From the IMG/VR virus record IMGVR_UViG_3300035698_018551, positions 1 to 41,591 of that record: a stretch of 41,591 bases of DNA. One strand, 5' to 3'. The notes under the pieces were generated by a model. That model was not told the origin of the DNA and searched no databases. It worked only from the letters and a program-made list of their open reading frames with translations. The position numbers were made by a program, and so were the translations under genes. The stretch is from a virus. Every line of letters starts with the position of its first letter. Position 1 is the stretch's first letter. Shown piece after piece: positions 15,641 to 25,320 of this stretch.

Positions 15641-18331
15641 CTATAAAAGTCGTCCGACAGGCTGAAACCCTGGCATGATTGCGTGCACTTGGATTTGTGC
15701 CCCTGCCTGTTTGTTTCGTAACCTGAATTGAATAAATCTGCCTACTTGATTGACGTAGACTTTGTACCATTTCTTGATACCTTCTTCTGAAGGTAAGTTT
15801 GTGCAATTAACTTGAAGCTGTTTGTTAAGTTGAATTCCTTCTTCTTTATCATTTGTTATGATATCAACTTCAATTGTAGCGTTTTCACCAACAGCCGCAT
15901 AACCACCAGATGTGTATGCTGCGAAGGCTGTAGAGTCTACATTGTCGAGTGCAAATGTATTTGGTGTTAACACAGTGATAGGATATTCATTTCCATTAAT
16001 CTCGGTCATGCCACCAACGGAGAAAATGTTTACAATATTTGTGCTTGTTAGATTGTGGTTAACATTTGTAGTAATAACGCACGTAGTAGCTTGAGTAGCA
16101 TTTGAAATGCCTATGTTTCTGGTGAGAGAAGTATTAGTTGTCGACAGGTAGAAATATATCCAACCACATCGGACCTTCTTGTCTTGGGTTACAAACGGGT
16201 TGAATTTCTTGAACTTGGCAACAAACGGGATTACTCTTAATGCGCATCCTCCGCTAGTGTATGCTGAGAACCCAACAGTCGAGGGCACTTTGACTCTAAA
16301 TGTGTATCTATCAGTTAATGATATGATGGCATACTGTTTGTTGTTTGCCTCTACCATTCCCGAAATTCCAGACAGGTAGATCACATCCACTCCCAATTCA
16401 GCATCCAGAGAATTCAAAGAGAAGTTGTTGAAGTCAGTTGTGATTTCTAAAGTATTAGAATCAATTACTGTAATATTTCTGATTCTCTGTGGGTTGTCCT
16501 CTAGCTGAGTAACAGACATTCTCCAAACTTCACCATCGTGGCCGCCACCTACGGTAAAAGGAGTTCCTTTAGAGTATGGAAAACTGTTCCAATCGCCGTA
16601 CTGAGCGGCAAAGTCAGCCCAATTATCATAAACAAGAAGATCAGACCAAATAACTCCAAATGGTTGCTCATACCTGCCAAGGCACGATAATGCAATTCTA
16701 GAAATATTAAAGTTGTCTTCTTCGTAATTAGTGACCAGTATTCTTTGAGATTTTTCATTTCCTGTTGCTTGTCCTGGTGTTGGGTATAGTAAATAGTGGT
16801 CTCTTTTTTCATCGACTGTCCCAGCAAAACACAGTTCAAAGTTTTGAGGATCTATCTCATTTATTGTGAACTCAGGAATTTTATCATCCATTCGCTCGAC
16901 ACTGTAGCCGTCTGTCATTATCATCCCGCGACGGGAAAGAGCACTCGTGCGATTTAGATATGTAATAACTCCAAAAGTAGCATTTGATCCTCGTGTTGAA
17001 TCGAGACGATCTATAGTGAATGGGACTACATCATTATTAGTGTATTTTAAGATCCACAATGCTTCTTCTGTAAGAACGATCATGTCGTCTTTGTTGAATG
17101 CAGAACCAGAGATCCACCCCTCAGACGATATGTCTACAAAACCTGCTCCCGTAGTCGCTATTCGAAAATCGTCAGAAGAAGATCCAGTTCCTGATATGCG
17201 AAGTCTTTTTGGTTTAACAATTAAGTTCTCGGTGGTTCTTTGTAGAATGAGTCTGTCTTTATTCTCTTTCATTTGAGCACACTTGATAGACGTTATTGCA
17301 GTGGAGCCGTCATCTTGGAACATGAAAAATTCAGGAGCAGCAGCTGTGGGATAGTGAACGTAATTTCCTACTGCATTCGATAGGTGAGGAGCGTAGTACT
17401 GTATTTCATCCTGGTTATTAGAGAAAAGTATTCTTGGATTTCCATCTTTATCCTGGTAGTTTAGCCAAGACCAGAAGTTAGCCTTCGCTCCACTATATAT
17501 TAATTCAGCAGTTCCTACAGAGGTATAGGCGGTAAATGCTGTGGTATCTACTCCAATGCTAAAGGTCGTTGCTGTGAGAACCGTAATGGTATATTCATTG
17601 TTGTTTACCTCATCCATCCCTAGAACACCGTATATGAAAAGAGTGCCTCCAGTGCTAAGATTATGGGGCGCAGATGTGGTTATTACTCCAGGGGAAGCTT
17701 GTGTTATTGCATTAATAGTTAATGTTAAATTAATAGACTCTAAAATATTTGTAGATAGATTAAGAGCTGCTATCCTTTTTGTATCAGCTATTAGCAACAC
17801 CTTGGAGTTGTCAGCGGCTACAAATTGCATTGCTCCCATTACTGGATCACCAGAATGGTAATCGTATGCTATAAAGATCTGCACTCCAATTGCAACAGTA
17901 GCAGTGAAGGTTACTACTACGTCCCCTGTGGTATAATTAATTGTTCCTGTTCCATCTCCAGAAAGAACGCCTAGACCATTATCTACCACCGTTTGAGCTG
18001 CTGCGGTTATTGAGACCGTCCCTCGTCTTACGGGTAAATTTTGCATTCTAAACGAATAAGGTCCCGTTGTCCCATCGCCTTTAACTAAAGAACTTCCGCT
18101 GTCTTGAGCAGGCTCTCCGCTGATATGGCCAATCATCCTAGACTCGCAGTAAGGCTGGCCTCCTCGCAGTCCGTTACACAGAGGATTGTACCCGTCACGC
18201 TTGTTTAAGACCCCTTTATAGGCATAGCCATCGAAAAGAGTGTCTTGGGCGTCATCAGGGACAAGCCACGGCTGTAGGCCCTTATCTAGTGCCGTACCGA
18301 TATTAGCGATTAGGTATGGTTGGTAACTCAT
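15641..18331 (-). CDS. Large virion structural protein with three FCCH-like repeats (tail hub / needle region)
   Basis: 896 residues. Three copies of a roughly 70-residue beta module occur at about 207-275, 624-700 and 740-810. They are marked by PHNLSTG..IFI, GM.EVNNNEYTI.VLT..TF.I and TAFTAYTSGG, and resemble the FCCH-like domain often found in phage structural proteins. The first 60 residues (IANIGTALDKGLQPWLVPDD) and the middle WILKYTNNDVVPFTIDRL segment resemble podovirus tail-tube or stabilisation proteins. Position between the adaptor and the ejection proteins fits a tail hub. Confidence 0.65.
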   Translation of the reverse strand: MSYQPYLIANIGTALDKGLQPWLVPDDAQDTLFDGYAYKGVLNKRDGYNPLCNGLRGGQPYCESRMIGHISGEPAQDSGSSLVKGDGTTGPYSFRMQNLPVRRGTVSITAAAQTVVDNGLGVLSGDGTGTINYTTGDVVVTFTATVAIGVQIFIAYDYHSGDPVMGAMQFVAADNSKVLLIADTKRIAALNLSTNILESINLTLTINAITQASPGVITTSAPHNLSTGGTLFIYGVLGMDEVNNNEYTITVLTATTFSIGVDTTAFTAYTSVGTAELIYSGAKANFWSWLNYQDKDGNPRILFSNNQDEIQYYAPHLSNAVGNYVHYPTAAAPEFFMFQDDGSTAITSIKCAQMKENKDRLILQRTTENLIVKPKRLRISGTGSSSDDFRIATTGAGFVDISSEGWISGSAFNKDDMIVLTEEALWILKYTNNDVVPFTIDRLDSTRGSNATFGVITYLNRTSALSRRGMIMTDGYSVERMDDKIPEFTINEIDPQNFELCFAGTVDEKRDHYLLYPTPGQATGNEKSQRILVTNYEEDNFNISRIALSCLGRYEQPFGVIWSDLLVYDNWADFAAQYGDWNSFPYSKGTPFTVGGGHDGEVWRMSVTQLEDNPQRIRNITVIDSNTLEITTDFNNFSLNSLDAELGVDVIYLSGISGMVEANNKQYAIISLTDRYTFRVKVPSTVGFSAYTSGGCALRVIPFVAKFKKFNPFVTQDKKVRCGWIYFYLSTTNTSLTRNIGISNATQATTCVITTNVNHNLTSTNIVNIFSVGGMTEINGNEYPITVLTPNTFALDNVDSTAFAAYTSGGYAAVGENATIEVDIITNDKEEGIQLNKQLQVNCTNLPSEEGIKKWYKVYVNQVGRFIQFRLRNKQAGAQIQVHAIMPGFQPVGRLL

Positions 18332-18873
18332 TATCCGTTAAATATTCTCAGATATCCCTTGTCTGGATCAGCAAGGTTTCCACTACGAGTAAATCTCATT
18401 ATAAAAACAGTTGTAGTTGCAGATTGCAAATAACTTATTGTAGAAGGTCCTAAAGCATTGTAAGACGTAACTCCGTTTAAATCTGGTAATGCATCTGTAA
18501 GAGTAATTGTAAATTGCCCTACTCCATTCCTGACTACTGAAGCAATGTTTATAGACGATAGAATAGTTCCTGTATTGTCAAACGCAACAGAAGCTAGCAT
18601 TTGAGGAACGAAGTAAGAGTTAGTCCCGTCATACATCTTCCCATTGCCGTCAGAGGAATAGTACATATAGTTAGTCCCAGCTGGCAACGAAACAGGGTCC
18701 GCTCTGTCTACTGTAGTCATCTGCCTGTGAACACCATCATCCGCAGCCGCGGTGTCATTGAAGACATGTTCTGCATTTATGACGGCCTTGGCTCTGGTAA
18801 AGTTTGTACTTCCTTGATTAGGAAACAACCCTGGAGATTCACCAGAATTAGGTACGTTTTGATTATATGACAT
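18331..18873 (-). CDS. Virion protein
   Basis: 180 residues. It begins MSYNQNVPNSGESPGLFPNQGS and has a beta-rich centre (GTNYMYYSSDGNGKMYDG, QFTITLTDALPDL). The C-terminal FIMRFTRSGNLADPDKGYLRIF resembles small tail or head completion proteins. The stop and the next start share one nucleotide. No family name can be given. Confidence 0.6.
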   Translation of the reverse strand: MSYNQNVPNSGESPGLFPNQGSTNFTRAKAVINAEHVFNDTAAADDGVHRQMTTVDRADPVSLPAGTNYMYYSSDGNGKMYDGTNSYFVPQMLASVAFDNTGTILSSINIASVVRNGVGQFTITLTDALPDLNGVTSYNALGPSTISYLQSATTTVFIMRFTRSGNLADPDKGYLRIFNG

Positions 18874-18889
18874 GTATTAAACCTTATCT

Positions 18890-19153
18890 TTAATTAGTTA
18901 AACCAAATAAACATCTGTGTTGGGAACTTATTTTTGTACCAGTCCTACGAGGCATGTCATCCCATTGACCTATCTCATTAGGATTTCTGTATTCCCAGCT
19001 AGTTGCTGTCTCGTGAGTTGGACCTACATTTACAGCCAGGCTGCCTTCAATCTCTACGAATTCACCTTCACATTCATCTCCCCCTGTGTCATAGAAAAGT
19101 TTTACTGTTCTCATTTTGTCGGGTTTTTGTGATCTGAAGTTTTTTCGTGCCAT
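18890..19153 (-). CDS. Hypothetical small virion-operon protein
   Basis: 87 residues. The basic N-terminus (ARKNFRSQKPDKMR) is followed by a compact beta segment (FYDTGGDECEGEFVEIEGSLAVNVG). It starts immediately after the adaptor gene stop. Function is unknown; a small head-completion role is plausible from position. Confidence 0.55.
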   Translation of the reverse strand: MARKNFRSQKPDKMRTVKLFYDTGGDECEGEFVEIEGSLAVNVGPTHETATSWEYRNPNEIGQWDDMPRRTGTKISSQHRCLFGLTN

Positions 19154-19819
19154 TTAAAAGTCTGGATTAGAGCGTTGATTTTCGTATTGAGAGTATGTGC
19201 GTGCATACACAAGAGCACGGTGACGTTTGAACACAGGGAATATCTCTGCGTACTTATCTAGCTCTCCTGCATCACTAAATATGTTTAATGCAGCCCCATA
19301 AACAACGTATCTAAATAAGTAATCTACGGGAATATTACCCTCTGCATTTATTTGTAACTCTTCTTGGTAAGCTTTAATCTTGATATGGTACTGCTGATCT
19401 GGAGGACTCCTAAAAATTAGTTCGTTATTGTAGTAAAGAACATGTGTAGGCCGTTGGGGTGAATAATTATTGCCATTCTCTGGCCATATCGCAAAGAATT
19501 GCGTAGGATCTTGATACCAAAACATTTCAAATGATCCATTAGTAGGATCTGTTAGGTATTGCACATATGCTGGAGGTCCGATAGTAGATAAAGACAAATC
19601 TTGTAAATCTACTGGATATGGATCAGCAGTAGTAGTATCAATATTAAATTCGTACCAAGTATAGTTTTTAAAAAGTCTTACGTCCGATGTTGCTTCTTGA
19701 GAAATAAAATCATTAAGAAAAGTAAGCATTACCGTATTGGTATACAAAGGGTCAGATTCATCTACCCTTCCTGTTACGTTTCTAAGAGCGTTTATAGCAT
19801 CGGTTGCAGACTTAGCCAT
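19154..19819 (-). CDS. Head-to-tail adaptor (P22 gp4 / SU10-adaptor type)
   Basis: 221 residues. The helical N-terminus with DPLYTNTVMLTFLNDFISQEATSDVRLF is the recognised opening of podovirus adaptors that attach under the portal. A beta segment (TWYEFNIDTTTADPYPVDLQD) and a C-terminal helical LFRYVVYGAALNIFSDAGELD region follow. Length and order (portal, scaffold, capsid, adaptor) agree with the call. Confidence 0.75.
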   Translation of the reverse strand: MAKSATDAINALRNVTGRVDESDPLYTNTVMLTFLNDFISQEATSDVRLFKNYTWYEFNIDTTTADPYPVDLQDLSLSTIGPPAYVQYLTDPTNGSFEMFWYQDPTQFFAIWPENGNNYSPQRPTHVLYYNNELIFRSPPDQQYHIKIKAYQEELQINAEGNIPVDYLFRYVVYGAALNIFSDAGELDKYAEIFPVFKRHRALVYARTYSQYENQRSNPDF

Positions 19820-19820
19820 C

Positions 19821-20255
19821 TTAGGCTACCATCTCGGTCATGAAACATGAGAATCGGTTTTCTTCACCAACTTGCTTCGTTTCTTTTAGAGTTTCACCAT
19901 CATCAATAACATCCACTTCTTTGTAGATAGGTATAGACAGGCTGTTTATAAACTTAATTACGGGTAAGGGCAGATTGTAAACTTTAGAAGGTTTTAATTG
20001 GCCTTCCCAATGAATGTCTGCATTTCTCAAAAAGATCTTAAGCACGTTGTGAGGCTGGTCGAATCTTTGAAATTTTACTTTTATTTTTTTATAGAAAGAT
20101 TCGTCTGGAACTTTAATTTTAATTTTCTTTTTATCATCTACGTTACGATTAAAGTTTCTTGCATAATCGTTGTAGGTTTTAAAATCTTCGAGAGTTTTAA
20201 ACTCAAAGGTATCAAAATCAAATGCCTTTTTTTCTTTTGGTTTTAGTGTAGTCAT
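19821..20255 (-). CDS. Hypothetical structural-operon protein
   Basis: 144 residues. The N-terminal 70 residues are highly charged (KPKEKKAFDFDTFEFKTLED, then VDDKKKIKIKVPDES). The C-terminal half is beta-like with a LPLPVIKFINSLSIPIYK core. It is the first gene after the terminator that follows the capsid group, so it is probably expressed at a lower level than capsid. Function is unknown. Confidence 0.55.
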   Translation of the reverse strand: MTTLKPKEKKAFDFDTFEFKTLEDFKTYNDYARNFNRNVDDKKKIKIKVPDESFYKKIKVKFQRFDQPHNVLKIFLRNADIHWEGQLKPSKVYNLPLPVIKFINSLSIPIYKEVDVIDDGETLKETKQVGEENRFSCFMTEMVA

Positions 20256-20267
20256 ATTTTCCTTTTA

Positions 20268-20299
20268 TTAGATAAAATTGGGGAACCGAAGTTCCCCTG
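20268..20299 (-). terminator. Terminator / attenuator after the capsid genes
   Basis: On the minus strand GGGGAAC and GTTCCCC (20297-20291 and 20286-20280) enclose a TTCG tetraloop and run into AATTTTATC. It lies inside the structural operon, just after the gene at 20304-21008. It would reduce expression of downstream tail genes relative to capsid. Confidence 0.75.
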
Positions 20300-20303
20300 T
20301 TTA

Positions 20304-21008
20304 TTAGGTAATGTCGCCTAGATTTACATAGTTATTGAACTGAGTAGCGATAAGTTGAATTTTATCACCATCTGCGCCAATTACTGCTGTTCCTAGTGTC
20401 AATTGATACTGAAGTGGAATGTTTTCTGTTCCTAGAGTAGGACCAGTTTTGTTTAGCTGACCACCAGAGGTATAAGCCCCAACGGTAGTGATAGCCACTC
20501 CATGTACGTCATACAACGCGAATGTGTTTACAGTTAAAACCTGAACTACATATTCTTTATTATTGATTTCAGCTGCCATTGTACCAACTACCTGACTTAT
20601 GATAATTCTAGAATTATTACTAAGTCCGTGAGCAGTTGCAGTTACTACGGCAGGAGTTGCTGTAGTAATACCAGTAATTGTTACTTGTGTGGCAGCGAAG
20701 CCTCCAGTGGTGTTTGCCACTGTTACGCCATTAGTAGCTTCAAGTGTTGATGTAAGGGTAGTTGTCGCTCTATTGATGATTAATGAATCACCAGCGGGAA
20801 AGTCCCTGAACCAAACGCCTTGAAGGTTATTTGTATCTGTTCCGTACTTAGTATAATTGAACCATTCAAGCTTATCGGCCTGAAAGGGCAGTACCAAGGT
20901 GTATGCAACGCCAGCTGATGTTAAATAGGCGCCGTATGTATTAGTTACTGAGGATAGTTGACTAATCCCAGTAAATCTGTTTTCTGATGTTCCAATTGGT
21001 GCAGTCAT
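20304..21008 (-). CDS. Capsid-associated (decoration-like) protein with one FCCH-like module
   Basis: 234 residues, directly after the major capsid gene. The N-terminal 80 residues (YGAYLTSAGVAYTLVLPFQADKLEW) are beta-rich. Residues about 110-185 form one FCCH-like module (TAHGLSNNSRIIISQV, INNKEYVVQVLTVNTFALYDV) of the kind repeated in the 896-residue protein. Position next to capsid and before a strong terminator suggests a high-copy head protein. Confidence 0.6.
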   Translation of the reverse strand: MTAPIGTSENRFTGISQLSSVTNTYGAYLTSAGVAYTLVLPFQADKLEWFNYTKYGTDTNNLQGVWFRDFPAGDSLIINRATTTLTSTLEATNGVTVANTTGGFAATQVTITGITTATPAVVTATAHGLSNNSRIIISQVVGTMAAEINNKEYVVQVLTVNTFALYDVHGVAITTVGAYTSGGQLNKTGPTLGTENIPLQYQLTLGTAVIGADGDKIQLIATQFNNYVNLGDIT

Positions 21009-21017
21009 AATTTCTCC

Positions 21018-21965
21018 TTAACCTTTTGTGCTTCGGACATTCGCAGCCCAACTATCATCGAGCAAAGAGGCGGCAAAACGTCCCTTCCAACCCATAGTTT
21101 GTTTTTGATTAAGCGGATCGTAGCCACTTTCTCCTAGTGGTTTAATTATCATCTGCATTGACTGGTCATCAATAGAAAGAGTTCCATATGCATTAGCTGC
21201 AAGTAGAAAATTGCTATAGACGGCAGGTGATACAGTAGTGTCGACAAAACCCTCGGAGGTTCTGACAACTCTGATTTCATCAATTGACCCCAATTCAGAC
21301 TGAAGCACTGAGCCTTCTTGTGAATAAGAAGCTACTGGTAAGAATGTACTAAGACCTTTAATATCGCTTCTTAATGCAGTGTTAATTATCATCCAGTAAG
21401 CTGCCCAAACTGGAGCTGTTCCAAAATTGGGAGCTGGTTGAACTACGGGAGTCATTTTTTTGCCGTTTTGTGTTTCTATATAGTCAAGAGCGATCTCAAA
21501 ATCTATAATAGAAATGTCTGTAATAGCATTACCATTAGAACCGTTAACACAATCGATTTGTGTTGCTGTGCTATTTAGCATATTACGAACAATTTTATCG
21601 TAAGTACTATTTGCGTTCTGAGCTAAAATGTCCGCAGTCTCGTTACTTGTCGAATCCTGTACGGTGATAACAATATCATCGGTTAATGAAACTACTTTTC
21701 CGTATTGGGATACGACAGCAGTGATGTCTAGTTTGCTGATCTTTTCTGAACTCGGAGCGACGCCCTCTTCGAGGGGCGTCAATGAATCAGAAAGATTGTC
21801 GAAACGACGGAAGATAGCCGTCTTAGAGTTCTTCTGTGGAATTCGTCTTTGTTGCCCAAAAAGCATGTGGACGAAATAAGGCTGGTGCCTGTCCAAAAGA
21901 ACATTGTCAAAGTAGCGGCCGACTTCCGGGTCAACGTCTACAGTGGTTGATATACCTGTAACCAT
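21018..21965 (-). CDS. Major capsid protein, N4-gp56 family
   Basis: 315 residues. Markers of the N4-gp56-type HK97-fold capsid are seen. These are an N-terminal VGRYFDNVLLDRHQPYFVHM, the E-loop region FRRFDNLSDSLTPLEEGVAPS, the spine helix SNETADILAQNANSTYDKIVRNML and the end QKQTMGWKGRFAASLLDD. It is preceded by scaffold and followed by a decoration-like gene, with a ribosome-binding site AGGAG before the ATG at 21965. Confidence 0.9.
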   Translation of the reverse strand: MVTGISTTVDVDPEVGRYFDNVLLDRHQPYFVHMLFGQQRRIPQKNSKTAIFRRFDNLSDSLTPLEEGVAPSSEKISKLDITAVVSQYGKVVSLTDDIVITVQDSTSNETADILAQNANSTYDKIVRNMLNSTATQIDCVNGSNGNAITDISIIDFEIALDYIETQNGKKMTPVVQPAPNFGTAPVWAAYWMIINTALRSDIKGLSTFLPVASYSQEGSVLQSELGSIDEIRVVRTSEGFVDTTVSPAVYSNFLLAANAYGTLSIDDQSMQMIIKPLGESGYDPLNQKQTMGWKGRFAASLLDDSWAANVRSTKG

Positions 21966-21976
21966 TTTTCTCCTAA

Positions 21977-22606
21977 TTAACGGCCACTACGCATATCCTC
22001 TCTAACTTTTGCCCAATCGCTAGTCCCAGCTACTTTTCGTAAAAATTCCCCTCTAGACAGGTTTTCTGACTTACCGTTCTCTACTGGAGATCTCGGCTTC
22101 TGAGAATTTCGAATTATTCGCTGAGCATCGTTGCTTTTTTGAGGTTGTGATTTTGGCTCAATTAAATGAGCGTGATCTTGTACAACTTCGAATGCTGTTC
22201 GATATCTATTATTGGCATTGTCAATATAGGATTTTAGTTGTGGTCGTATTTCTAAAATTTGTTCTAGTTTGTTGTTTATCTCTCGAATTGCTTCAGGATT
22301 GTTATCAACGAAGCTTTGCTCAGTGCTTTCGCGCTTTGCTAAGGCAATCATTTGATGCAATGTTTTGTTATCTACGTAATCATCTGGATCGTAGTCATCT
22401 TGCTCTTCCTGAACCTGTGATTTAGATTGTTGCAGCATGTTCTCTGCTTCTTGACGCTTGCGTCTTTCGGCTTCTAAGGCTGCGAGAGGAACCATTTTTT
22501 TCGGTTCATCTTCTACAATTTCTTCTTGAGGTATTTCGTTATCTAGCTCCTCGGAGGCAGGTACATCTTGGACAACTTCTTGCGGTTCGATTTCTTCTTT
22601 TTTCAT
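21977..22606 (-). CDS. Capsid scaffolding protein
   Basis: 209 residues, acidic at the front (about 1-40 rich in Glu/Asp/Pro), followed by a long helical charged region (AALEAERRKRQEAENMLQQSK) and a basic C-terminus (GEFLRKVAGTSDWAKVREDMRSGR). This composition and the place directly before the major capsid gene are those of podovirus scaffolds. Confidence 0.8.
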   Translation of the reverse strand: MKKEEIEPQEVVQDVPASEELDNEIPQEEIVEDEPKKMVPLAALEAERRKRQEAENMLQQSKSQVQEEQDDYDPDDYVDNKTLHQMIALAKRESTEQSFVDNNPEAIREINNKLEQILEIRPQLKSYIDNANNRYRTAFEVVQDHAHLIEPKSQPQKSNDAQRIIRNSQKPRSPVENGKSENLSRGEFLRKVAGTSDWAKVREDMRSGR

Positions 22607-22645
22607 TTTTAAACTCCCGTTTACGCCCGATACTTCGGCGACAAG

Positions 22646-22993
22646 TTAAGCGCCCTTATTGCTGGCGACGCGTATAGATTTTTGTAATGTTGGGAAAACT
22701 AATTCTCCATCTGGATGCATGACCCAGAGCAGTGTTTTCACCCCTCGCTTGTTATCTACTTCATAGACGAAGGAATCTTTGATAAGCCCTGGCTTCTCAC
22801 AGCACGCCTCTAAGAAGGGACGAACTACTTCAACTCCATTGCTGTTTTCTATTTTTGTCTTTCCCAAAATCCAGTACTTTTCAATTGCACTGTTTTTGTT
22901 CAAGATCTTTTCAAGAAGATCATTAAAGTGAGACTTAATCCCCTCTCTTGATTCTTGAAACTTACGCTTTGTTTCGGCGCTTGGTGCTAGCAT
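22646..22993 (-). CDS. Hypothetical protein between portal and scaffold
   Basis: 115 residues with a helical N-terminal half (AETKRKFQESREGIKSHFND) and a beta-like second half (VYEVDNKRGVKTLLWVMHPDG). The start overlaps the end of the upstream gene by 7 nt. Such portal-scaffold spacers often assist head assembly, but this one is not recognised. Confidence 0.55.
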   Translation of the reverse strand: MLAPSAETKRKFQESREGIKSHFNDLLEKILNKNSAIEKYWILGKTKIENSNGVEVVRPFLEACCEKPGLIKDSFVYEVDNKRGVKTLLWVMHPDGELVFPTLQKSIRVASNKGA

Positions 22994-23244
22994 GCCTGTC
23001 CGCGTAGACTTTCTTTTTTAGCCTGAGCTTCTTCTAGGCCACTGACTTTCTGAGCGTCTGGATTTCTATAAGAACCCATCATTCCAGAACCCATTAGCTG
23101 AGAGCCTTTTTTAGGTACAGGACGAGGATTGTATTTGGTGCTATATTGACCAACTCCCTCCTTGCCAGCAGAACCACTTGGTTCTTTGTAGCCAGAATTT
23201 TCTTGGCCGCCAGATGTGCTCATGTAGGGCATCATTCTTTTCAT
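22987..23244 (-). CDS. Hypothetical low-complexity protein after portal
   Basis: 85 residues, rich in glycine, serine and lysine (STSGGQENSGYKEPSGSAGKEG). No fold is evident. It follows the portal stop by 7 nt and has AGGAA before the ATG. It is possibly an intrinsically disordered head-assembly factor. Confidence 0.5.
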   Translation of the reverse strand: MKRMMPYMSTSGGQENSGYKEPSGSAGKEGVGQYSTKYNPRPVPKKGSQLMGSGMMGSYRNPDAQKVSGLEEAQAKKESLRGQAC

Positions 23245-23251
23245 ATCTTTC

Positions 23252-25285
23252 CTATTGTTGTTTTGGTTTCAGGGCTTCCCCCTTTTGCATGTCACGAAGA
23301 AGCTGTCTTTCGGCGGTTTCTTCGGACCTTTTTTTAACTTCAGTTGCCATAGTCAGAACGTCCATTAGTCGTCTGTTGTCGATGTCTTTAATTTCGGTTA
23401 CTGTTTTGGCCTGATCGAGAAGCGCTTTAGCATAGTTTTGTTCGCTCTCAGAGATCCTTTCTCTTGCAAGACCAATGTCAGATAGGACACGAGCACGACG
23501 CTCTTGAGCTAGCGCAGTGTTTTGGTCGATGTCAGCAAGCTTGGTTTCTTTTTCAACCTGAGCTGCTTCTAGTTCTGCTTGTTGTTGTTGCTGTTGTTGT
23601 TGCTCTTGCTCTTGAATCATCTGGACAAGCTCTGCTTTACCCTGAATCGGAGCCGCTTCAAGAATTTTAGACCAAGGTATAGGTGCTCCCATTTCGGCTA
23701 ATTGTAAAATTTGGTAGTAGTATGCTTCTCTTTGAGTAACTGTTTTAATTGCTTGTTTTATAACACTGTCATACTCACCAAATTGACCAGAGAAAAACTC
23801 TTCAGTTGGTTCTTTCTTAGTGATTCTGTGTATCTTTCCAGGACTATAATTCTTCTGAATAGCTTCAATTACTAATGCACCAAGATATTTCTTAGTCTGT
23901 TCTACATTATCAAATACGCCTCTATTTCCTTTAAGTCCGTTAGATGCTCTAACCTCTGCTAACTTGCCAGACGTTTGGCTGTCTCCTGTCTTAGAGATAC
24001 CTAAAAGCTCTTCTGAACCACCAGGAATTTCCATGATGTTTTGATCGAGAATGTCTTGGTATTGCAGGTACCCAGGAGGGATGTTTGGAGGAGCCAATTG
24101 CCTGATGTCTGAATTAACATCATAGCCATCATTCATTACGATCTGCTTGCCTTGTCCAGCTTGATATAGCATTGAAGGGTCAAGAACAGAACCGTTTGTT
24201 ATAATAAAACCTGTGTTTAAAACAGACTCCATCAAATCTATAATCTGAGAATGCCTTCTATTATACTGTCTTTGTGCGTCCCTAACTGATCTAATTATTC
24301 CTTGTATCTTTAATTCAAATCTGCTAATTAACGGCTCAAAGCTAATTAACAAAGGTATAAACGGGTACGTGTCAAGTTCCGTTGGGTCAGGCCCTTTATA
24401 TAAAAGTCTGCCCCCCACAATTATGTGTAATTCTACGCTCTCTTTTGAAGAGTGTATGAGCTTTAGTTGAGGGGCATATTTAAGTGTTTCTAGTAGTTCC
24501 TTTTCTTCCTGACGGGTTCCTTCCCATTCCTCAGTAGATCCAGTTTCTTCATCGATTAAGAACTTTTGAAATTTAGTTACTCTTGTCCAGTACTGATCAT
24601 AAGTTAATAGATCTTTAGCATATGTAGTGTTGTATTGATTATACTGCCCTAAGTATTGATACTTGTTGTCTCTAATGCCAGTAGGTATGTTATCTATTTC
24701 CTCAGGTGACACCTCTGGAAGAAGAGCTTTTACTCTTGACTTAGACAAATATTCTCTTGTAGAGGCCTTGTCGCAGTCACTTAAATCTCTTTTCGTAAAA
24801 TAAGGGTCCAGCAAAATGGCGTTAAAAGGTTTCCAATAAAACTTTATATCGCCATTTACTTTATCTTTTGAGTAATCAAAGTATATTCCAATGATAGCGA
24901 GGCCAGTTTTAAGAGCATGTTCAAATGCTTCGGAGATTATGTAGTCAGCATTTCCCTTCTCGTATACGTAGTACATGACGTCAGAGAGAAGGTCTGCGGT
25001 CATTTCGTCGGATGCCTCTACAGGTCCAGCCACGGTGGAGGTTCTGTTCTCCCTCTCGTATCCGCTATAAAGATTTACTACTCGCCTGACCTTATTTAGC
25101 TCCAGAACCATTCTATTTTGCTGAATGAGCTTTTGCTTCTCTTTAGCCGTCCAATTGTCCCCTGCATAGGATAGTAAATCTTTGTAGGCTTCTGATTGCC
25201 ATACTCCCCATGTCCTATACGCATTGAAATAGAATTGGTCGAACTCACTAACGATAGAGGAATTTTCAGGGAGATTATATGCCAT
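23252..25285 (-). CDS. Portal protein, P22 gp1-like
   Basis: 677 residues. It shows the P22-type portal outline: an N-terminal helical wing (QNRMVLELNKVRRVVNLYSGYERENR), a core with GIYFDYSKDKVNGDIKFYWKPFNAILLDPY, and the stem region FELKIQGIIRSVRDAQRQYNRRHS. The motif ELLGISKTGDSQTSG comes next. A long C-terminal coiled coil with a glutamine tract (about residues 545-560) probably forms the barrel inside the head. Twelve subunits make the DNA channel. It lies 35 nt after TerL. Confidence 0.85.
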   Translation of the reverse strand: MAYNLPENSSIVSEFDQFYFNAYRTWGVWQSEAYKDLLSYAGDNWTAKEKQKLIQQNRMVLELNKVRRVVNLYSGYERENRTSTVAGPVEASDEMTADLLSDVMYYVYEKGNADYIISEAFEHALKTGLAIIGIYFDYSKDKVNGDIKFYWKPFNAILLDPYFTKRDLSDCDKASTREYLSKSRVKALLPEVSPEEIDNIPTGIRDNKYQYLGQYNQYNTTYAKDLLTYDQYWTRVTKFQKFLIDEETGSTEEWEGTRQEEKELLETLKYAPQLKLIHSSKESVELHIIVGGRLLYKGPDPTELDTYPFIPLLISFEPLISRFELKIQGIIRSVRDAQRQYNRRHSQIIDLMESVLNTGFIITNGSVLDPSMLYQAGQGKQIVMNDGYDVNSDIRQLAPPNIPPGYLQYQDILDQNIMEIPGGSEELLGISKTGDSQTSGKLAEVRASNGLKGNRGVFDNVEQTKKYLGALVIEAIQKNYSPGKIHRITKKEPTEEFFSGQFGEYDSVIKQAIKTVTQREAYYYQILQLAEMGAPIPWSKILEAAPIQGKAELVQMIQEQEQQQQQQQQAELEAAQVEKETKLADIDQNTALAQERRARVLSDIGLARERISESEQNYAKALLDQAKTVTEIKDIDNRRLMDVLTMATEVKKRSEETAERQLLRDMQKGEALKPKQQ

Positions 25286-25320
25286 TTAAAATAATTACTT
25301 GATAGTTAGGATAAATTTTT

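Noticed and set aside
23578-23610. GTTGTTGCT-type microsatellite in the portal gene
   Set aside because: It encodes the glutamine run of the C-terminal coiled coil and is not an independent repeat element.
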